64,000 bases of DNA from Symbiodinium natans (lineage: Eukaryota; Sar; Dinophyceae; Suessiales; Symbiodiniaceae), in assembly GCA_905221605.1 (NCBI GenBank), contig CAJNDS010002634.1, positions 1,027,546-1,091,545 on the forward strand, given 5' to 3'. The notes under the pieces are model-generated. The model was not told where the DNA came from and made no database searches. It saw nothing but the letters and a program-made list of their open reading frames with translations. Positions 43,192-53,110 of this stretch are shown piece after piece. The position numbers and the translations under genes were made by a program. Every line of letters starts with the position of its first letter. Positions within the stretch are counted from its first letter, which is position 1.

Positions 43192-46100
43192 GATCCGAAG
43201 AAGGGTTTAGGGTTTAGGGTCTAGGGCTAAGGGTTTAGGGTCTAGGGTTCAGTTTAGGGTTGTCTGTTCCCAAAGGGCTCAGGATGTAGGGTTTTGGGTT
43301 GAGTCCTGAATCTTGAAAGCCGCTTGTAGCCCACCTAAAGGCTTCCTCGGTTCTGTGGTGCCAGTGTCGTAGCTCTTCTGCGTGGTGCAGCTGGCAACTT
43401 GCCGTTGACTCTGTTCGGCTCAGACCTCTAGAGTTGTCTGGCAGCCGTTGCCGTTGCGAGTTCACGACCCGCAGTTCCGAGCTGGCTTTCAGCAGAATAT
43501 GGCAGTGGTCGTAGCCGAATTGCCAGTCAAGCAGCGCCGCAGCGTGGTATTCGCCGAGGAGCCAAGTAGTCCCCCTCCCTCGAGCATACTCTCAGAGCAG
43601 GCGCGCCTTCAGCGCATGATGCAAAGACATGAGATGTCTGTCAGCGCGACCAGGCAACAGAATTTGGAGACCATCGTGCCCTTCGCCAGGGACTGCCAGA
43701 AGAGGCTGGACAGCTTGCATGGGTGGGAGAGTCACGGCATCCACCTCAAGCAGCAAGAGGCCACAGAAGCAATGAAGGTGGTGGAGCAGTTTGTGCTGGC
43801 AACCAGCAACAGCCAGTTTCCAGTAACCGTTCTCGATGGTGTCCTCCATGAGGACATGTGCCGTGCCTTCATCGATGTTCACGAGAAGGTGGGGGTTCAT
43901 GGCAATAGGGGAGACCTCCACATGGTAGGATTTCCTATAATAAGAATTATCATTTTTCTAACTATCATTATAAATTTTCATTATAACAAGGACTGCAATA
44001 AGGTACCCCCTAATTTCGCAAACCTTCCAAGGTGGGCTTTGCCAGGCCTCCCTCACTGCTGGAGCACTTGGTGGAAACATCGATGGAAGATTTCGAAGAC
44101 GGGGAAGAAGAGGATCTCCTAGTGACTGGGTAACGCAGTGGTGCCCTTTTCCCTTTTTTTGGGGGTCAAGGTTCCCTTATACACAGTAACCAACCCCCCA
44201 AAAAAGGGTGCCCTTATGATAATATGGCTGCTGGGCTACCAAGGTGAAGCTGGCCTACGAACAAGCCAAGAACACGTCTGAGCTGGTCCAGATCGAGTCC
44301 TCAGACTTTGCAGACTACCTCTGGGAGAAGCTCGAGCACTACCTTCCGGAGCGCCACCAGAACGACCGAGGCTTCGCCACCGGCGTCTATGAAAAATGTG
44401 GCGTCATCCCGGTCTTTCGGTTCATGAGATACCAGAAGGGCCAGGGCTTCAAGGCTCACAGGGATCCTTCACGCTCCTATGTGGAGAACCCTGTGAAGTC
44501 AAGCGCCTCAACACACGGCGAGCCAGGGATCTACAAGTCCTTCTTCACCATCGCCTTGTACTTAAACGATCCGGCCGTGTTTGAGGGCGGCAAGCTCAAT
44601 TTTGTCAAGGTTCAAGTCGATCAAAGTGGCTCAAAGGAGTACGAGTCACAAGCCAGTGTCTGTCCGGCCGTGGGCCGCTGCGCTCTCTTTGCGCACGACG
44701 AGTTGCACGAAGGGGGGGGAGTGCAATCTGGAACCAAGTACATGTGCCAGTGTGATGTCCTGTACAAATGGGTAGAGCCCCTGCCTTGAGAAAAGTGTCT
44801 GAGGTTGCTTACAAGGAGGGGCCCCCTAGTTGTAATAAGGATCCTAAGTTAGGTTATACGTCCCTTAACTACAGTCAGTATAGTAAGGGGGCCCCTCCTT
44901 GTACATGGTCCTACAGAGACCCTGCCGAAAGCCGCCTGCATGTACCCACCCCTCGCCCGCCCTGATCTTCGAACCACCTTGCTGTAGCCCATGAGACTTC
45001 ATACATATATATATATATATATATACACATATTATATATATATATATATATACATATAGATGAAGATTCACCACTATTACCGGCATCATTCCTCTTAAGT
45101 TCCCCAGGGTCTCTTTTGGGAGGGGTTAAGAAGCCCGAAGGCCCAGATTGGACCCTTCTGCCCTGAGCCTCCGGCCATGCAGGGCCGGGACTGCTTTCCG
45201 GCAGCTGGGTCTAGAATGGAGCCCTCAAGGGTTTAGGGTTTAGGGTTTAGGGTTTAGGGTTTAGGGTTTAGGGTTTAGGGTTAGGGTTTAGGGTTTAGGG
45301 TTTAGGGTGCTAGTTGGGCTCCTATGATTCAACCGGCGGGGGGTGGGGACGAATTCGGGACTTTGAAGGCAGGGCCCCTTGACTGGTTGGGTCTTGGGCC
45401 TTGCTGGAAGCCCTCGTTGCCTGAGATGTCGGGTGGGGGAGTTTGGAGGGTTTCGAGTCTCGGCCTTGTACGTACCCATGCAGCCTGGCCTAAATAGATG
45501 GAGCTTAGAATCTTCAAGACCCGGGTATGACTCTTTGCCACCATTCTGGGCCGAGGGGCTTCGAGGTACAATTCAGTGTCCAACTACTGCTGAGTTGCTT
45601 AAGAACCCCCCCCCAAAAAAAAGCAACTAACAATCATCACTATCTTACCCTTATAACTTATAAGGAAGAATATTATTTTCATTTTTATTGGGGGGGGGGT
45701 TCTTCAGGAATTGGTAGACTACTGCTTGAGCTAGAGTTGCTCGGGAAAGGGGCGCCTTGGTCGGAGCCTTGGCTGTACAGAGTCCCAGAGAGCCTTCAAA
45801 AGACCGTGGCAATGCGTGCATTGGCCCTCCACGCCCTCGGTAATTTTAGGGTTCAGGGTTTAGGGTTTGGGGTTTAGGGTTTAGGGTTTAGGGTTGCAGT
45901 GTGTTGCAGATGTGTACTTCGTAGTGGGCAATTTGATCTGTCTCTGCAACCATATGCGAACTGATACTGCTGCAGTGGCTTTAGTAAGGGCCCCCCCCCC
46001 CCCCCCCACGGAACAAATTTAGGGGGAGGGGAGGACCCTGAAACCTTCACCGCCAAAAGGCTTGAAGCTGTCTAGCCTTCCAGGTCTGAAGCCACGGCCC

Positions 46101-49100
46101 ATAACACCTGAAGCCTTTAGGCCCTAAGGCCAGAAGTTTTCCTGCAACAAAAACTTGTGATTATAGCGAGTACCCCAAACAAACCTTACTAAAGCGATGG
46201 GGCCTCATGCCGTAATGAAATCCAAAAAGGTTTTGAGTGGAACTGGGCGGGCTTACAAACCCTAAACCCTTAACCCTAAACAGAAACCTTTATCACAGAC
46301 CCTTACAAACACATTCCCCAGAAACAACTTGTGATTATAGCGGGTGACCCGAACAAAATGAGTTCGCAGAGTAACCTTGGACAACTTGCGATTGTAGACC
46401 CTACTTGGAGGTTCATGGTACTCAATAACTCAATTACAACTGTACTTATGACCCAATGATAACCACATTGGGGCACTTGAGGGGCGTAAAAGTGGGTCAT
46501 ACGTGCAGTCATAATTGGGTTCCTAAGTGCCATGAACCTCCAAGTAGCTTTTCAAAAGTTTCAACGTGAATGGGGATCTTATTGCAGGACACGGTGATCT
46601 CTGCCTTTTCTTTGGGATACCGGCACGTGGACACTGCCGCCATCTATCAGAACCAGAAAGGCGTCGGCGCAGCAACTTGCTGGAACAGGGGGGGGGGAGG
46701 GGGGGGGGGGCGGAAGGCAAACCTATGTGAACTGGTGGGTTTTTTGCTTTCATGGGCTGCCTCCCCAGCTCGAGGTAATGAAAAGGGCCCTTTTGGTTTG
46801 CTTCGGGGCTTGGGGGGCTATGTCTTGAGCCCTTCAACCCTAACTCACTCTGGTGCTTCAGTGGGTTTTGAGAACAAGGCACAATTCCAGGGTGTCTTCA
46901 TTTCCCTGCCCTGTACACATCGGTTCGGCCCCCCCCCCCCCCCCCCATACAGGACCTACTACAATTATAGCAGGGCCCTACCTTTAGCCGAGGAAGCCAC
47001 TAGTACCCTAAACTCCAAACCCTAAACCCCAACCCCCAAACCCTGAACCCGAAACCCTACATACACGAACAACAACCCTAAACCCTAAACCCTATGCAAT
47101 GGCGAGCATGAGGTCAGACACCAGCATGACCTGCTCTATAGTGTTTCAAATATACGGGTGCCAGGTCACACACTGCTTAATAGTGGTCTGAAGGACCTGG
47201 CCAGAGGACCCACGTGTGCAGTACTTGTGTGCCTACGTGTGTAGGTTGGTATGGCCTTACTAATTTCTAATGAACGCTCGGGGGAGGTGGGAGATTGGGG
47301 GATCTCGGGGCCCTTTTTGCGAACCATGTCAAGACGAATCACGATTGTTCCCTGCGGCGTGATCCCAGTGGGGGTCCTCTAGGAGGGTGGCAAAAACAAA
47401 AAACACACACACACACACACAGACCCTAAACCCCACACCCTAAACCCTCAACCCTACATACACGAATTTTCACTGGCCACAGCAAAGGCCTTGGCTGAGA
47501 TGAAGATGGAGCGGGACGAGTTCTTTGTCACATCAAAGATTCCAGGAGCCTCTTCCCTCACTCCAGAAGGGTTTAGGGTTTAGGGTAGGGTTGTTCTCCA
47601 GAAGGGTTTAGGGGTTGGGGGGGGGTTTAGGGGGTTAGGGGTTTAGGGCCTTTAGTTTCACGTGCCCGGCAGTCGTTGCGAGGCCTGGATGCAAGGTTTT
47701 TTTTTTTTTTTTTGGGGGGGGGGGGTGAAGATGTACAACAGAGATCAGCGGTGTTTCACTGCTCAAGCCTTTACCCCGGCAACCCTTTGGTGTCTGTCAC
47801 CCTGAACCCTGAACCCTGAACCCTAAACCCTAAACCCTAAACCCAAGCTACCGGCAGGCCTTGCTTCGTGCCTCCCGCCAGCCAAGCTGGTTTCAAGCCC
47901 ATGTTCAACACACCGGGGGCATGCTCTCGAATTTATAAGGCTTGCTTAGGGTTTTAGGGCTTAGGGTTTTAGGGCTTAGGGTTTAGGGCTTAGGGTTTAG
48001 GGTTTAGGGTTTAGGGCCCATACCCAAGCACTCTCCGCACAGAGGAGGTCTCAACGCCTCCGCCACAGCCGCCGCCGCTGATGCCTGCCTCGAGGAGCTG
48101 GGCTTGTGCCTTGGCGAACTTGGTGAGCTAGGGTTTAGGGTTTAGGTTTTAGGGCTTAGGGTGAGCTTAACTTACTTGGAGGTTCATGGTACTTAATAAC
48201 CCCAATGATAACTGTACTTATCACCCACTGATCACCACAAATTGGCACCTAAGCGGCGTATAAGTGCGGTTAAAGTTATAAGTGGGGTCGTGCATCTCCA
48301 AGTAGGGAAGGTGGCTGAAGCATGGTTCTTTCTTCCCCTCCATAACTGCTTCTGGCTGTTCCCGGGTCTCCATGTCCATCACAGAAGCGGCGGACGAGGG
48401 ATGTCCTTGGAGGTTTTGAAGGGATCAAGGTGAAGAGCCTTCAAGAAAGCATGGTGCAACATTGTGTTCACCCAAACCAGCAAATCGTAATGTTGGGCTC
48501 TGAAGTGGTCTGTACACAGCATTCCTTCTTCAGTTGTCCCGTGGAGCTTGGCTAGACGGGTGGCAAAACAACCCTAAACCTGCAGGAAATTCGTGGATCT
48601 GATGCTGATCCATTTCCCCGCGGACTTCGGCAAGAATGGCTCGGCGAAGGCCCCCCCTGTGGCCCACCACCCTCAGGTCATCGCCATTCAGCTTTCGCAC
48701 CGGTTTAGGGTTTAGGGTTTATAGGGGTTAGGGTTTAGGGTTTAGGGCTTTCGCACCGGTTTTGGGTTAAGTCTTCGGATTCAGTTTAGGGTTCCGGGCA
48801 TTTCTTGAGTGGCTATATCTCCCTTACCCCTTACTTCCTTATTCCTTGCCGGGCTTGGGAACCCTCGACACAAGAACCTAAACCTTGCACATCCTAAACC
48901 CTACTTGGAGGCTAACAGTACTTGCAACCCAATGATTATAACTAATACAACCCACATATAGAAGCCCCCTAAGCGCCCAAACATGGTTATAATTGGGTTG
49001 CAAGTGCAGTGATAAGTGGGTTCTTAAGTACCATGAACCTTCCTAAACCCTATAAACCCTAAACCTTAAACCTTAATTAAACCCTAAACCCTACCGGACA

Positions 49101-52100
49101 CCACACCAGGAGCGCCAGACAGAGTGGACGGCCTTGGAGAATTGGGCCAAGTCGGGCAAGGCGGCGGGTTTAGGTTCAGGGTTTTGTTGTTGGACCCGTT
49201 TTGGTGCCTTCTCCGCCCCCTGCCGGTGCCCATCAACTGATTTCAACGGCGCCCCGCACGGAATGTTCTTACGACGCTGGGAACAACTTGGTGTTAAAGA
49301 GCGGGGCTTCACCCAAGTGGGTCCTAGGGCTTCAAAGTGTAGGGTATAAAAAGTGTAGGGTGGCCCAGGCTTCCATTCGAGCATCATCTGTAATCTTTTG
49401 TGATGGATTTGTGGCCACCGGTGGGTTGAATGACTCCGGGGGCGACAGCCGTGCTGTGTAAGATGAAGATGACACCCCAACCTTTAACCCCTAAAGGGCC
49501 TTGGTATTGATGATCTTGTGTTTTTTTTGATATGTTGTAGTTGATGCTGTCATTGTTCTGGTAACTTTAGCTTCAATTCCTCAGTTTCGTTTAACAAGCA
49601 CATCAAACCCCAACCTAAAACCCCAAATCCTAAACCCCGTTGGTGCAGGATGGCGGTGCAGGAAACAGAGAGAGATGGGGAGGGAGGGAGGGAGGGAGAG
49701 AGAGAGAGAGAGACACAAACACCGCGTACCCGAGGAAAGTTTCACAGTGAGAACGCGCTTGGGCGCGCTCGTGCGCGGAGGGGTCCGACGGGGCTCCTTC
49801 AAACCCAGAAGAAGAAGAAGAAGAACACGAAGAAGAGAGAGAGAGAGAGCGAGAGCTGGGGACGAACAGTGTCCATGTCTACTGTAGCATTTGAATGTAC
49901 CTAGATGAGTATGGAGGGGGGGGGCTAATGCGCTATTGTGTTCCCGATATTTTACCTGTTGATTGCTTTCCTCCATTAGATATGGTCTTTGTGGTGCTTT
50001 ACTGTAACTTTAGATCCTTAGCCTTTTTGGGTTTATTGGATTTCCTAGTAAGGCAGCTCTTATTGGACCCATGGACCTTGGCTGCTTCGTGCGAGGCTCG
50101 AGCAATCGGCGTGTCCCACTACTGCCGCCGACAGCTCGACGACGTGCTGAAGGCTCGACATACATTGCGTGGAAGAGCTGTGCGTAAAAGATCTTGAAAG
50201 CTTAATAGTTTTTTCATGCATATGTACACATACGAATTAACTTTTGAAAGAAATGATGTGCATAAGTTAGTGTAAGTACGTATATATATATATATGTATA
50301 CATGTATATACATATATAGACAAGTAAGTATGAATGTCATACATACATATATATATATACATATATATATATGTATATATACATATACACGTCTGTGTTT
50401 AAGGGCAGTTATGCTGAATGCTGTTACCAAAGCGGGCTGGCCCCTAGTTCATCATTTAGGGCATGGATACTTTGGATCGGCCACATGTAACTGACATCTT
50501 AGGGATGGTCGGGGATATGCTTGAATTTTTTTGGGCACTATAATTCCTAAGAAACAGCTAACATGTTGGGTATGATAATTCCTAAGAAGCAGCTAGCATG
50601 TTGATTTTTTGCTAGGGTTCGACCCTAAACCCTAAACCCTAGGGTCAGTTCAGTGACTGCACGTGATCCATGCCATGGAGGTGGCCACCGTCCCGGTCGC
50701 AGTGAACCAGGCCTCATCGGGGATGTTTCCGGGAAGAAGGACAAGGTTCAGGGTTTGGTGACTTAAGGGCTTCGAGGCGGGCGAAGTCTCTTGCAACAAC
50801 GTGACTTCAGGGCGTTTTAGGAAGACGTTGTATGTAGTTCGGATTATTTGAGTTGAGTTCATCGTCGTCGTCGTCGTCGCCGTCGCCCTAGAGGTAGCGT
50901 TTGCGCATAAGGCCAAGCTTCCTCTAGACAGTCTGGTGTCAGTTGGAGTTTACGCAGATCGTCTGTTCTTTGTAGTGCGCTCAGATTTCAGCAACAAGTC
51001 GAGGTGCTAGCGATATCCAGGACATAGTTCTATGACTCATCTGGCTCCCTCGTCTTGTGCCCATGACTTGGAGGTGATTTCGGTTTAGGGTTTAGGGTTT
51101 AGGGTTAGGGTTCGGAAAATAGTCTTTTCTGTGCAGCATCAGGCTGCGGCAGCGGGATCGATCTTACAAGAATCAGGCTTTTCGGGCGGCGGTGTCTTGC
51201 TGACTTTCATGTTGGTTAGTCGGGGATAGGGGAAGGAGTACGTGTAGGGCCCTAATTCCCTCATTCCCTGCTCACCACCAAACCCTAAACCCTAACCCGT
51301 CTAGCAGGTGCAATACCACGTGGGCATGGGGACCGCCCCGACGACCTCCACTGACGACCGGGACTACATGAGGGCCAAGGGGGTGCCATGGCCCATGAGA
51401 TGGGGGTGTCCGAAGTTAGGGTTTGGGGTTTAGGGTTTGGGGTCCTTACTGTGAGCACTAAGCCGGCCCAAGCTTCGAAAATCCTCCGGCAATGGACCCT
51501 TACTCTCACTTTTTCAGTGTCCGGTGCTCTTTGTCCCTTCTTTAAGAGGGTGCCCTCTTTGCTTCCCAGGCGCTGTGGAACCTACAGGAGGCAACTTAAA
51601 GCCCTTTTTGCCGCTTCGTGCTTCACTTGGGTGTGGAGGTACTGTACCAATCCTTCTCGCCACTTTGCGGCCCATGCAATCCGCCGGACAACACGGACCT
51701 GTGGTCGGGAGTCGGGATGTGGGCTTTTCGGGTTTAGGGTTTAGGGTTTAGGGTTTAGGGTTTAGGGGCCTGCCGGGCTTATGATTGCTTAAAAGCTGGG
51801 CTTTGCTTTCTCTTTTCGGTTATCCGGTGTACTACCTGATGGTGGTAGAAGTAGGCTTGTATTGTGTGTTTGACTCCCCCGGTGCCTGAATGCATAGAGA
51901 GCGGAAGTATGTCCACCATTCGGCCGGCTGCCTTTATTGAGGTTTGGGGCTGAGGCTGCACTCTGAACGGTGAAGAGAGACCGAAGGGCCTGCTGACCTT
52001 GTGCCCGAGGACCACTGTCCTTAGCTAATGTCTTCTGCATGGAGTGGCGGTACTTTGGCATGTTGGATCCTAAACCCTAAACCCTTTGTTGTTCCAGATT

Positions 52101-53110
52101 CTTTCGGATGGTGTGTGGAGGCATGGCACATGAGGAGCTGCTCAACGGCACCCTCATCACCGGAATTGGCGCACGCTACAACAAGACCGGACCCCAGGCC
52201 CTCTCGGAAGAAGTGCTTCGGAACTTAGCCTTGCAAGACATCCTGTAGGGTGCGGGTAGGATTGGGGGGCCCCTTGAAGAGGGAACCCCTTCTCAGATCC
52301 CCTAGAGCAGGGATTCGACTGTAGCTCTGGCCGATCTAATCCTCTTTTCAAAGCCCGACGCCCAAGCCAATCCGCGAGTTCTTCTACACCCTAAACCCTA
52401 AACCCTAAACCCTAAACCCTAAACCTGCAGGTGGCGCTGCGATGGCTTGTGCAACAGGGCATCCCAGTACCTTGAACACAATGACTGAAGGGTTTGAGAC
52501 TCGCGGCTTTCCGTAAAGGATCCATGGTAAACTCTTGACCGGTAGCCCGGTACTTAGACCCACAAGGGGCCATATATAGTGGCCGGCATATGTATATATG
52601 TATATATATATATATACATATATATATAGAGGGAGAGGGAGCCAACGTATTAATGTTAATAATTGCTTTGGGGTGCAAGTACTAACCGTACAAGGTGCCT
52701 GGATGCTTTGGCTTGGGGTTTCGGCTGTTTCGTTTGTTCCGGGGATTGGGGTTGAGTGGCCTGCGGAAAGAGGGGCCAACATTCCCAAGGTATGTAAAGT
52801 ACAAGTTTTTTAGTGTGGCTCATTTAGAAGCGGGTTGATCGTGCGAACAGCGCGGTATTGCATGTTGGCTACATGCCTTCTTGGCATCACGTGCTCTCAG
52901 TCGCATCATTCCAAGTCAACGAGTGCGGACTCAAAGGCACCTTGCAAAGATACGCATGTGACTTGCAAGGGTTCAGAAATCCCAAGTGCCAAGACCCTAA
53001 ACCCTAAACCCTTTGTTTCTCGGCTTGGCATGTGCCTTCAGGTGATCCCTAAGAGCCACGTCGCCGCGCACCAGAAGGAAAACGCCGACATCTTCGACTT
53101 CAACCTGCAG
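43097..53110 (+). CDS. Aldo-keto reductase, split gene (12 exons recognised)
   Basis: An NADPH-dependent carbonyl reductase of the aldo-keto reductase superfamily (TIM barrel, probably cytosolic). Exons in order give FPLLGIGTWQY, SLGYRHVDTAAIYQNQ (catalytic Asp and Tyr), FFVTSKIPG (catalytic Lys), GLNASATAAAADACLEELGL, FVDLMLIHFP (His), RAIGVSHYCRRQLDDVLK, VATVPVAVNQVQYHVGMG, GIGARYNKTGPQ-VALRWL and GIPVIPKS followed by NADIFDFNLQ. Each junction keeps phase. All acceptors are AG|G; of 11 donors placed, GC is used at seven, GA at two, GT at two. Not found: the start codon exon, an exon with the SPL-type block between 51379 and 52121, and the C-terminus. A complete unrelated gene lies between the first two exons on the same strand, so the exon at 43097 might belong to a separate copy. 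Confidence 0.9.
43499..44789 (+). CDS. 2OG-Fe(II) oxygenase, prolyl 4-hydroxylase-like, three exons
   Basis: A complete 341-residue protein: exon 1 43499-43888, exon 2 44032-44121, exon 3 44244-44789, all junctions in phase 0. It probably hydroxylates a protein side chain with 2-oxoglutarate, oxygen and iron. FKAHRDPSRSY holds H232-x-D234, LHEGGGVQSGTKYM holds H315 and K325 ten residues later, and SFFTIALYLNDPAVFEGGKL gives the core strands. This His-x-Asp...His...Lys pattern is that of prolyl 4-hydroxylases. The N-terminal 160 residues are helical and charged, with an acidic patch (MEDFEDGEEEDLL) in exon 2. No signal peptide is evident. The ATG follows a TTTCAG that could accept trans-splicing. 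Both introns are largely inverted-repeat elements, and both acceptors are CCAAG|G. Confidence 0.92.
43889..44031 (+). other. Oxygenase intron 1, built on a family D element
   Basis: Donor GT (AAG|GTGGGG), acceptor CCAAG|G. The part from about 43920 carries CATGGTAGGATTTCC at the left and AATTTCGCAAACCTTCCAAG at the right, complementary apart from a few mismatches. The right end of the element is the 3' splice site. Confidence 0.75.
44122..44243 (+). other. Oxygenase intron 2, a family E element
   Basis: Donor GT (CTA|GTGACT), acceptor CCAAG|G. CTGGGTAACGCAGTGGTGCC at the left mirrors GGGTGCCC and CTGCTGGGCTACCAAG at the right, with CCTTTTTTTGGGGG / CCCCCCAAAAAAGGG inside. The element fills nearly the whole 122-nt intron. 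Confidence 0.8.
44809..44904. repeat. Short inverted-repeat element, family F
   Basis: TTACAAGGAGGGGCCCCCTA at the left and AAGGGGGCCCCTCCTTGTA at the right. It starts about 20 nt after the oxygenase stop codon. The second copy is at 63439-63569. Confidence 0.9.
45000..45058. repeat. AT dinucleotide tract
   Basis: Alternating TA with a short ACACATATTA interruption. Similar tracts occur at 31730-31800, 43010-43040, 50280-50395, 52590-52630, 60405-60600 and 62046-62064. Confidence 0.95.
45230..45308 (+). repeat. TTTAGGG array
   Basis: Eleven heptamers with one TTAGGG hexamer. Confidence 0.97.
45590..45730. repeat. Short inverted-repeat element, family K
   Basis: GTTGCTTAAGAACCCCCCCC at the left and GGGGGGGGTTCTTCAGGAAT at the right, with CTTATAACTTATAAGGAAGA inside. 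Related pieces are at 24590-24660 and 37790-37860. Confidence 0.7.
46404..46544. repeat. Short inverted-repeat element, family B
   Basis: Left CTTGGAGGTTCATGGTACTC, right AAGTGCCATGAACCTCCAAG. It lies 43 nt upstream of AKR exon 2. Confidence 0.9.
46588..46668 (+). CDS. AKR exon 2 (catalytic Asp and Tyr)
   Basis: 27 codons starting DTVISAFSLGYRHVDTAAIY and ending QNQKGVG; the DTAAIY block carries two of the catalytic tetrad. Acceptor GCAG|G, donor GC. Confidence 0.95.
47486..47543 (+). CDS. AKR exon 3 (catalytic Lys)
   Basis: ALAEMKMERDEFFVTSKIP plus one base. Acceptor AAG|G, donor GA. It joins exon 4 as PG-GLNASA. Confidence 0.93.
48045..48105 (+). CDS. AKR exon 4
   Basis: GLNASATAAAADACLEELG plus two bases that complete Leu at the junction. 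Acceptor GAG|G, donor GT. Confidence 0.88.
48175..48302. repeat. Short inverted-repeat element, family B
   Basis: Left CTTGGAGGTTCATGGTACTT; the right arm has lost most of its inner half but ends CATCTCCAAG. Confidence 0.8.
48586..48649 (+). CDS. AKR exon 5 (catalytic His)
   Basis: KFVDLMLIHFPADFGKNGSA then K; LMLIHFP carries the catalytic His. Acceptor CAG|G immediately after CCCTAAACCTG, donor GC. Confidence 0.95.
48904..49042. repeat. Family B element, right end lost
   Basis: Left CTTGGAGGCTAACAGTACTT; the right arm reads AAGTACCATGAACCT and then passes directly into CCTAAACCC heptamers, so the CCAAG end is missing. Confidence 0.8.
49110..49160 (+). CDS. AKR exon 6
   Basis: ERQTEWTALENWAKSGK. 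Acceptor CCAG|G a few bases after CCCTAAACCCTA, donor GC. Confidence 0.9.
49980..50065 (+). repeat. Dispersed repeat, family J
   Basis: Shares more than 60 nearly identical bases with 53403-53480 (CTTTGTGGTGCTTTACTGTA, then GATCCTTAGCCTTTTTGGGT). I cannot make out clear terminal inverted repeats. Confidence 0.8.
50096..50152 (+). CDS. AKR exon 7
   Basis: ARAIGVSHYCRRQLDDVLK, the barrel strand with the conserved GVSN-type block. Acceptor GAG|G, donor GC. Confidence 0.93.
50681..50710 (+). CDS. AKR exon 8 (30-nt micro-exon)
   Basis: VATVPVAVNQ, exactly ten codons. Acceptor GAG|G, donor GC (CAG|GCCTCA). Confidence 0.9.
51308..51379 (+). CDS. AKR exon 9
   Basis: VQYHVGMGTAPTTSTDDRDY then MRAK. 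Acceptor CAG|G after CCCTAAACCCTAACCC. The donor is not certain, because the next block (YSPL-type) was not found. Confidence 0.85.
52121..52197 (+). CDS. AKR exon 10
   Basis: MAHEELLNGTLITGIGARYN then KTGPQ. Acceptor GAG|G, donor GC. The preceding exon end is inferred. Confidence 0.88.
52389..52424 (-). repeat. CCCTAAA array at a 3' splice site
   Basis: Five heptamers end five bases before the TGCAG|G acceptor of AKR exon 11, the tightest array-to-acceptor spacing in the window. Confidence 0.96.
52430..52465 (+). CDS. AKR exon 11 (36-nt micro-exon)
   Basis: VALRWLVQQGIP, twelve codons. Donor GT. It joins exon 12 as GIP-VIPKS. Confidence 0.95.
53042..53110 (+). CDS. AKR exon 12 (cofactor-binding block)
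   Basis: VIPKSHVAAHQKENADIFDF then NLQ; the IPKS block binds the NADPH phosphate in this family. Acceptor CAG|G, donor GC. The C-terminal exon was not found. Confidence 0.93.

Noticed and set aside
43448-43498. Upstream extension of the oxygenase frame before ATG 43499
   Set aside because: The longer frame starts at TTG, not ATG, and a likely leader acceptor TTTCAG lies just before 43499.
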